DNA of 64,000 nt. Origin: Blautia sp. An81 (GTDB lineage Bacteria; Bacillota; Clostridia; Lachnospirales; Lachnospiraceae). The translations under genes and the position numbers were made by a program. Within the stretch, counting starts at the first letter, position 1. Each line of letters starts with the position of its first letter. The stretch lies in the NCBI RefSeq assembly GCF_002161285.1, contig NZ_NFHH01000005.1, forward strand, positions 120,428 to 184,427. The letters run 5' to 3'. Shown piece by piece: positions 61,784 to 64,000 of the stretch. Below the pieces are notes generated by a model. The model worked only from the letters and a program-made list of their open reading frames with translations, searched no databases and was not told the DNA's origin.

Positions 61784-61808
61784 GATATTCGTTACAGACT
61801 GTAATATC
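61784..61808. promoter_or_regulatory. Imperfect 25-bp palindrome GATATT..TTACAG-A-CTGTAA..TATC
   Basis: The centre TTACAG-a-CTGTAA is exact, and the flanks GATATT and TATC extend the symmetry. It lies about 140 bp upstream of the L,D-transpeptidase start and 190 bp upstream of the arabinofuranosidase. Possible operator. Confidence 0.45.
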
Positions 61809-61831
61809 TTTTATATTTTCTTGTTAAAGAA

Positions 61832-61866
61832 ATAAGCATAGGAACCCTTAATATTCCTATGCTTAT
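61832..61866. repeat. 13-bp perfect inverted repeat in the transpeptidase/arabinofuranosidase gap
   Basis: ATAAGCATAGGAA (61832-61844) and TTCCTATGCTTAT (61854-61866) are exact complements with a 9-base centre. There is no T run, so it may be an operator or a leader hairpin rather than a terminator. The rest of the 353-bp gap (61643-61995) is AT-rich without a gene. Confidence 0.55.
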
Positions 61867-61932
61867 AACAAATACTTGAGACCTTTTATTCTGCTTTTCG
61901 TTCCAGGATTTTTAAGCATAATCAAGTTTCCG

Positions 61933-61961
61933 TTGACAAGTTTCCTCCCAATATCTACTAT
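61933..61961 (+). promoter_or_regulatory. Promoter of the GH51 gene
   Basis: TTGACA (61933-61938), an exact -35 box, 17-bp spacer, TACTAT (61956-61961). The start codon is 35 bp downstream with GAGG before it. Confidence 0.82.
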
Positions 61962-61995
61962 TAATTTATAAATAGCAAAACAGAGGTATCTGCCA

Positions 61996-63489
61996 ATGCT
62001 TTTACATGGAAATATCAAACATATCATAGGCCACCGAAGCCCTCTTATTTACGGACATTTTATAGAACATTTTCACAGACAGATTTACGGTGGTATATAT
62101 GATCCTAACTCTCCTCTTTCTGATGAAGACGGCTTCCGTACAGATGTTATAGATGCTCTTAAAAAAATCAAAATCCCAATCCTGCGCTGGCCAGGAGGAT
62201 GTTTTGTGTCTTCTTATCACTGGAAAGATGCCGTAGGCTCCAAAAGAATGCCCTTTTTTGACAAAGCCTGGAGGGTAGAAGACCCAAGTACCTTTGGAAC
62301 GGACGAATATATTATGCTCTGTCGAAAAATAAACTGTGAGCCTTATATCTGTACCAATGCTGGAACTGGTACAGCAGAAGAAATGAGTGACTGGGTGGAA
62401 TACTGCAATCTGGAAACGGAGGGAAAATATGCGAAATGGCGAATAGAAAACGGTTTTCCTAGCCCGCACAAAGTAAAGTACTGGAGCATAGGAAATGAAA
62501 ATTATGGTTTTTGGGAAATCGGGGCAAAAGATTCCAAAGAATGGAGCAGACTGGTAAAAGAATCTGTAAAAATGATCAAGCACGTAGATCCTCTTACTCA
62601 ATTGTCCGCTGCCGCTCTTACTGATCTAGACTGGAACATCCATCTACTCACGGAAGCCGGTGATTTTCTAGACTGGATATCTATTCATCAATACTGGGAT
62701 CCTATCAATCAAACAAATGATTATGCAGACTATGAGCAAACAATGGCCTATACCCACAGAATCGGTCATTCTATAGAAAAGATGCGAGGTCTACTCACTG
62801 CAATGAATTTGGAAAAAAAAATAAAAATTGCCTTTGACGAATGGAATCTTCGCGGCTGGTATCACCCCAATGTTCATACAATACAGCAGGGTATCACAAA
62901 AGAAGAATATCTCTATCCAAGAGATAAGAATGATGACAACACAAAATATACCATGGCCGATGCCATATTTACTGCCTGTTTCCTTAATGAATTAAACAGA
63001 AACTGTGATATTGTAGGAATGGCCAATTATGCTCCTGCCGTAAACACCAGAGGCTGTATCTTTACGTATCCAGAAGGTATTGTCCTTAGAAGTACCTATC
63101 ATGTATTCGACTTATATGTAAATTATATGGGGGATATAGTCTTAAATACCTGGTCAGAAAATATGCCTTTCATAACAGTCCAGAACAAAGCAAAAGAAAA
63201 TCTGGATATTTCCGCTTTAGATATTTTAGTATCAAAATGGTCGGACAAACCTGGAATCGCTGTAGCCGCTGTAAATAAAAATCCTTTAAATTTCCAATCT
63301 CTCCAGCTGGATATAGCGGGTGCTAAAGGAAATGTAAAACACTTTTGTCTTATGGGAGAAAGCACAGAATCCTATAATGACATTAATCATGAAGAGGTCA
63401 AAATTCAGAAAAAAGATTTGGGAAGTTTTTCAGACAATAGAGAAATTATTTTACCGCCGCATTCCATAAATATTATTCAAATTTTATGA
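61996..63489 (+). CDS. Alpha-L-arabinofuranosidase, GH51
   Basis: A cytoplasmic GH51 enzyme that removes arabinofuranose from arabinan or arabinoxylan oligosaccharides. The 497-residue protein has SPLIYGHFIEHFHRQIYGGIYDP, LRWPGGCFVSSYHWKDAVG, the acid/base motif SIGNENYGFWEIG and the nucleophile motif IAFDEWNLRGWYHP, then a C-terminal beta-sandwich. No signal peptide is present. It is monocistronic with a strong promoter and a terminator shared with tRNA-Trp. It fits a plant-glycan diet together with the GH42/GH3 locus. Confidence 0.95.
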   Translation: MLLHGNIKHIIGHRSPLIYGHFIEHFHRQIYGGIYDPNSPLSDEDGFRTDVIDALKKIKIPILRWPGGCFVSSYHWKDAVGSKRMPFFDKAWRVEDPSTFGTDEYIMLCRKINCEPYICTNAGTGTAEEMSDWVEYCNLETEGKYAKWRIENGFPSPHKVKYWSIGNENYGFWEIGAKDSKEWSRLVKESVKMIKHVDPLTQLSAAALTDLDWNIHLLTEAGDFLDWISIHQYWDPINQTNDYADYEQTMAYTHRIGHSIEKMRGLLTAMNLEKKIKIAFDEWNLRGWYHPNVHTIQQGITKEEYLYPRDKNDDNTKYTMADAIFTACFLNELNRNCDIVGMANYAPAVNTRGCIFTYPEGIVLRSTYHVFDLYVNYMGDIVLNTWSENMPFITVQNKAKENLDISALDILVSKWSDKPGIAVAAVNKNPLNFQSLQLDIAGAKGNVKHFCLMGESTESYNDINHEEVKIQKKDLGSFSDNREIILPPHSINIIQIL

Positions 63490-63510
63490 ACAGAACTCCT
63501 ATAAATTAAG

Positions 63511-63536
63511 AAAAGCCTAGTAAAAACTAGGCTTTT
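63511..63536. terminator. Bidirectional terminator between GH51 and tRNA-Trp
   Basis: AAAAGCCTAG pairs exactly with CTAGGCTTTT around a 6-base loop. It ends the GH51 transcript on one strand and the rRNA/tRNA transcript on the other, starting 3 bases after the tRNA. Confidence 0.92.
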
Positions 63537-63538
63537 CA

Positions 63539-63609
63539 CAGGGGATGAGGGATTCGAACCCCCATCGACGGTTTTGGAGACCGGTGCTCTACCATTGAAC
63601 TAATCCCCT
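63539..63609 (-). tRNA. tRNA-Trp (anticodon CCA)
   Basis: Read on the minus strand: acceptor AGGGGAT, D arm TAGTTCAATGGTAGAGCA, anticodon stem-loop CGGTCTCCAAAACCG with CCA anticodon, variable loop, T arm GGGGGTTCGAATCCC, acceptor ATCCCCT and discriminator G. The total is 71 bases and CCA is not encoded. It follows the 23S gene in the same orientation, so it is the last gene of the rRNA transcript. Confidence 0.96.
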
Positions 63610-63842
63610 ATTCTTATTAAGAAGGTCTGTACCCTCAAAACCACACATGTAAAACTGTTTATATCCAACTTTTGCCGTTTTACTTAGGTATTGGCCCCGT
63701 CCGCTTAGCAACCGGTCACTCATAATCCTACGGCTTATTTCGTGTCCTTTGCTTCGCAAATGACTTCGGTCCGTCTTCCTCATCCAGGAATGCAGGCATT
63801 CCCGTCTGTTCCAGACTTCCCTCGCCGCTTCCTAAGCTTTAG
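63610..63842 (-). other. 23S-to-tRNA spacer without a 5S gene
   Basis: The 230-bp spacer has small hairpins, such as TTTGC-ttc-GCAAA and a GGAATGC/GGCATTCC near-palindrome, but no 5S rRNA sequence and no believable protein gene. It probably contains processing sites for the 23S 3' end. Confidence 0.7.
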
Positions 63843-64000
63843 GTCAAGCCCTCGACCGATTAGTAGCAGTCAGCTCCATATATTGCTGCACTTCCACCTC
63901 TGCCCTATCTACCTCGTCGTCTTCAAGGGGTCTTACTCCTTTCGGATGGGACATCTCATCTTGAGGGGGGCTTCACGCTTAGATGCCTTCAGCGTTTATC
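63843..64000 (-). rRNA. 23S ribosomal RNA, 3' end (runs off the window)
   Basis: On the minus strand the sequence reads GATAAACGCTGAAGGCATC, then TAAGCGTGAAGCCCCCCTCA, AGATGAGATGTCCCATC and finally CGGTCGAGGGCTTGACC. These are the conserved last 150 or so bases of bacterial 23S rRNA. The exact mature 3' end is approximate (a few bases either way). Confidence 0.95.

Noticed and set aside
63610..63842. 5S rRNA or a 64-residue open frame in the 23S-tRNA spacer
   Set aside because: No 5S-like conserved segments are seen, and the open frame overlaps tRNA-Trp and rRNA processing sequence.

Overview
The window looks like a chromosomal segment of an anaerobic, gut-type Firmicute, most probably a Lachnospiraceae-like clostridium (genus not determined). 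The grounds are strong GGAGG-type ribosome binding sites throughout, clostridial family content (DUF5685, DUF1667, a small alarmone synthetase, a YesM/YesN sugar two-component system) and amino-acid fermentation by the B12-dependent methylaspartate route. Nearly all genes are core or metabolic. I see no prophage, integrase, transposase or CRISPR array.

Layout. 1-3501: a sigma-54 module with the start of a BCCT transporter, a divergent sigma-54 activator and rpoN. A near-perfect -24/-12 promoter and three copies of one inverted repeat lie in the intergenic space. 3535-9228: a minus-strand run of alaX, hom, a PHP phosphoesterase, an SseB-like protein, a DUF2284 protein and an anchored extracytoplasmic protein. 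9459-24998: a long minus-strand catabolic cluster. In transcription order it is hutU, hutI, ftcD, fchA, citD/E/F-type lyase, glmS/glmL/glmE, a 1-kb spacer of structured repeats, methylaspartate ammonia-lyase, a P-loop protein, and the two subunits of a class I fumarase-type hydratase. Read as a pathway this takes urocanate to glutamate, 3-methylaspartate, mesaconate, citramalate, and finally pyruvate plus acetate, so the lyase is best read as citramalate lyase and the hydratase as mesaconase. Histidine ammonia-lyase is not in the window. 25242-35016: a galactoside or plant-glycan locus with a broken GH3 gene, a GH42 beta-galactosidase, a histidine kinase and AraC-type response regulator, and a sugar ABC importer.

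35338-42474: a plus-strand DUF4143 ATPase that looks inserted, a HutD-family protein, an alpha/beta hydrolase with a repeat-derived tail, the lyase maturation genes citXG (fused) and citC, and an AGCS amino-acid/cation symporter. 42546-49565: a small membrane protein, a J-domain protein with a cysteine-rich tail, DUF5685, an alarmone synthetase, glnK-amt, an amidase with a SPOR domain, and methylglyoxal synthase. 49722-55935: lipid and envelope genes (lipid kinase, glycerophosphodiesterase, PAP2, glycosyltransferase) plus mutY, sfsA and an HAD phosphatase. 56015-59794: a glycerol-3-phosphate oxidation operon led by the antiterminator gene glpP, with its target terminator. 59999-64000: an L,D-transpeptidase, a GH51 arabinofuranosidase, tRNA-Trp and the 3' end of a 23S rRNA gene with no 5S gene after it.

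The most unusual material is the spacer at 13180-14200. It carries two families of long hairpin repeats (two copies and three copies) whose stems differ between copies while pairing is largely kept. Other points worth checking are the sigma-54 regulon at the left edge, the unexplained P-loop protein in the methylaspartate operon, a histidine kinase whose only well-placed start appears to be ATT, and a terminator hairpin whose 3' arm doubles as the Shine-Dalgarno of the next (now broken) gene.
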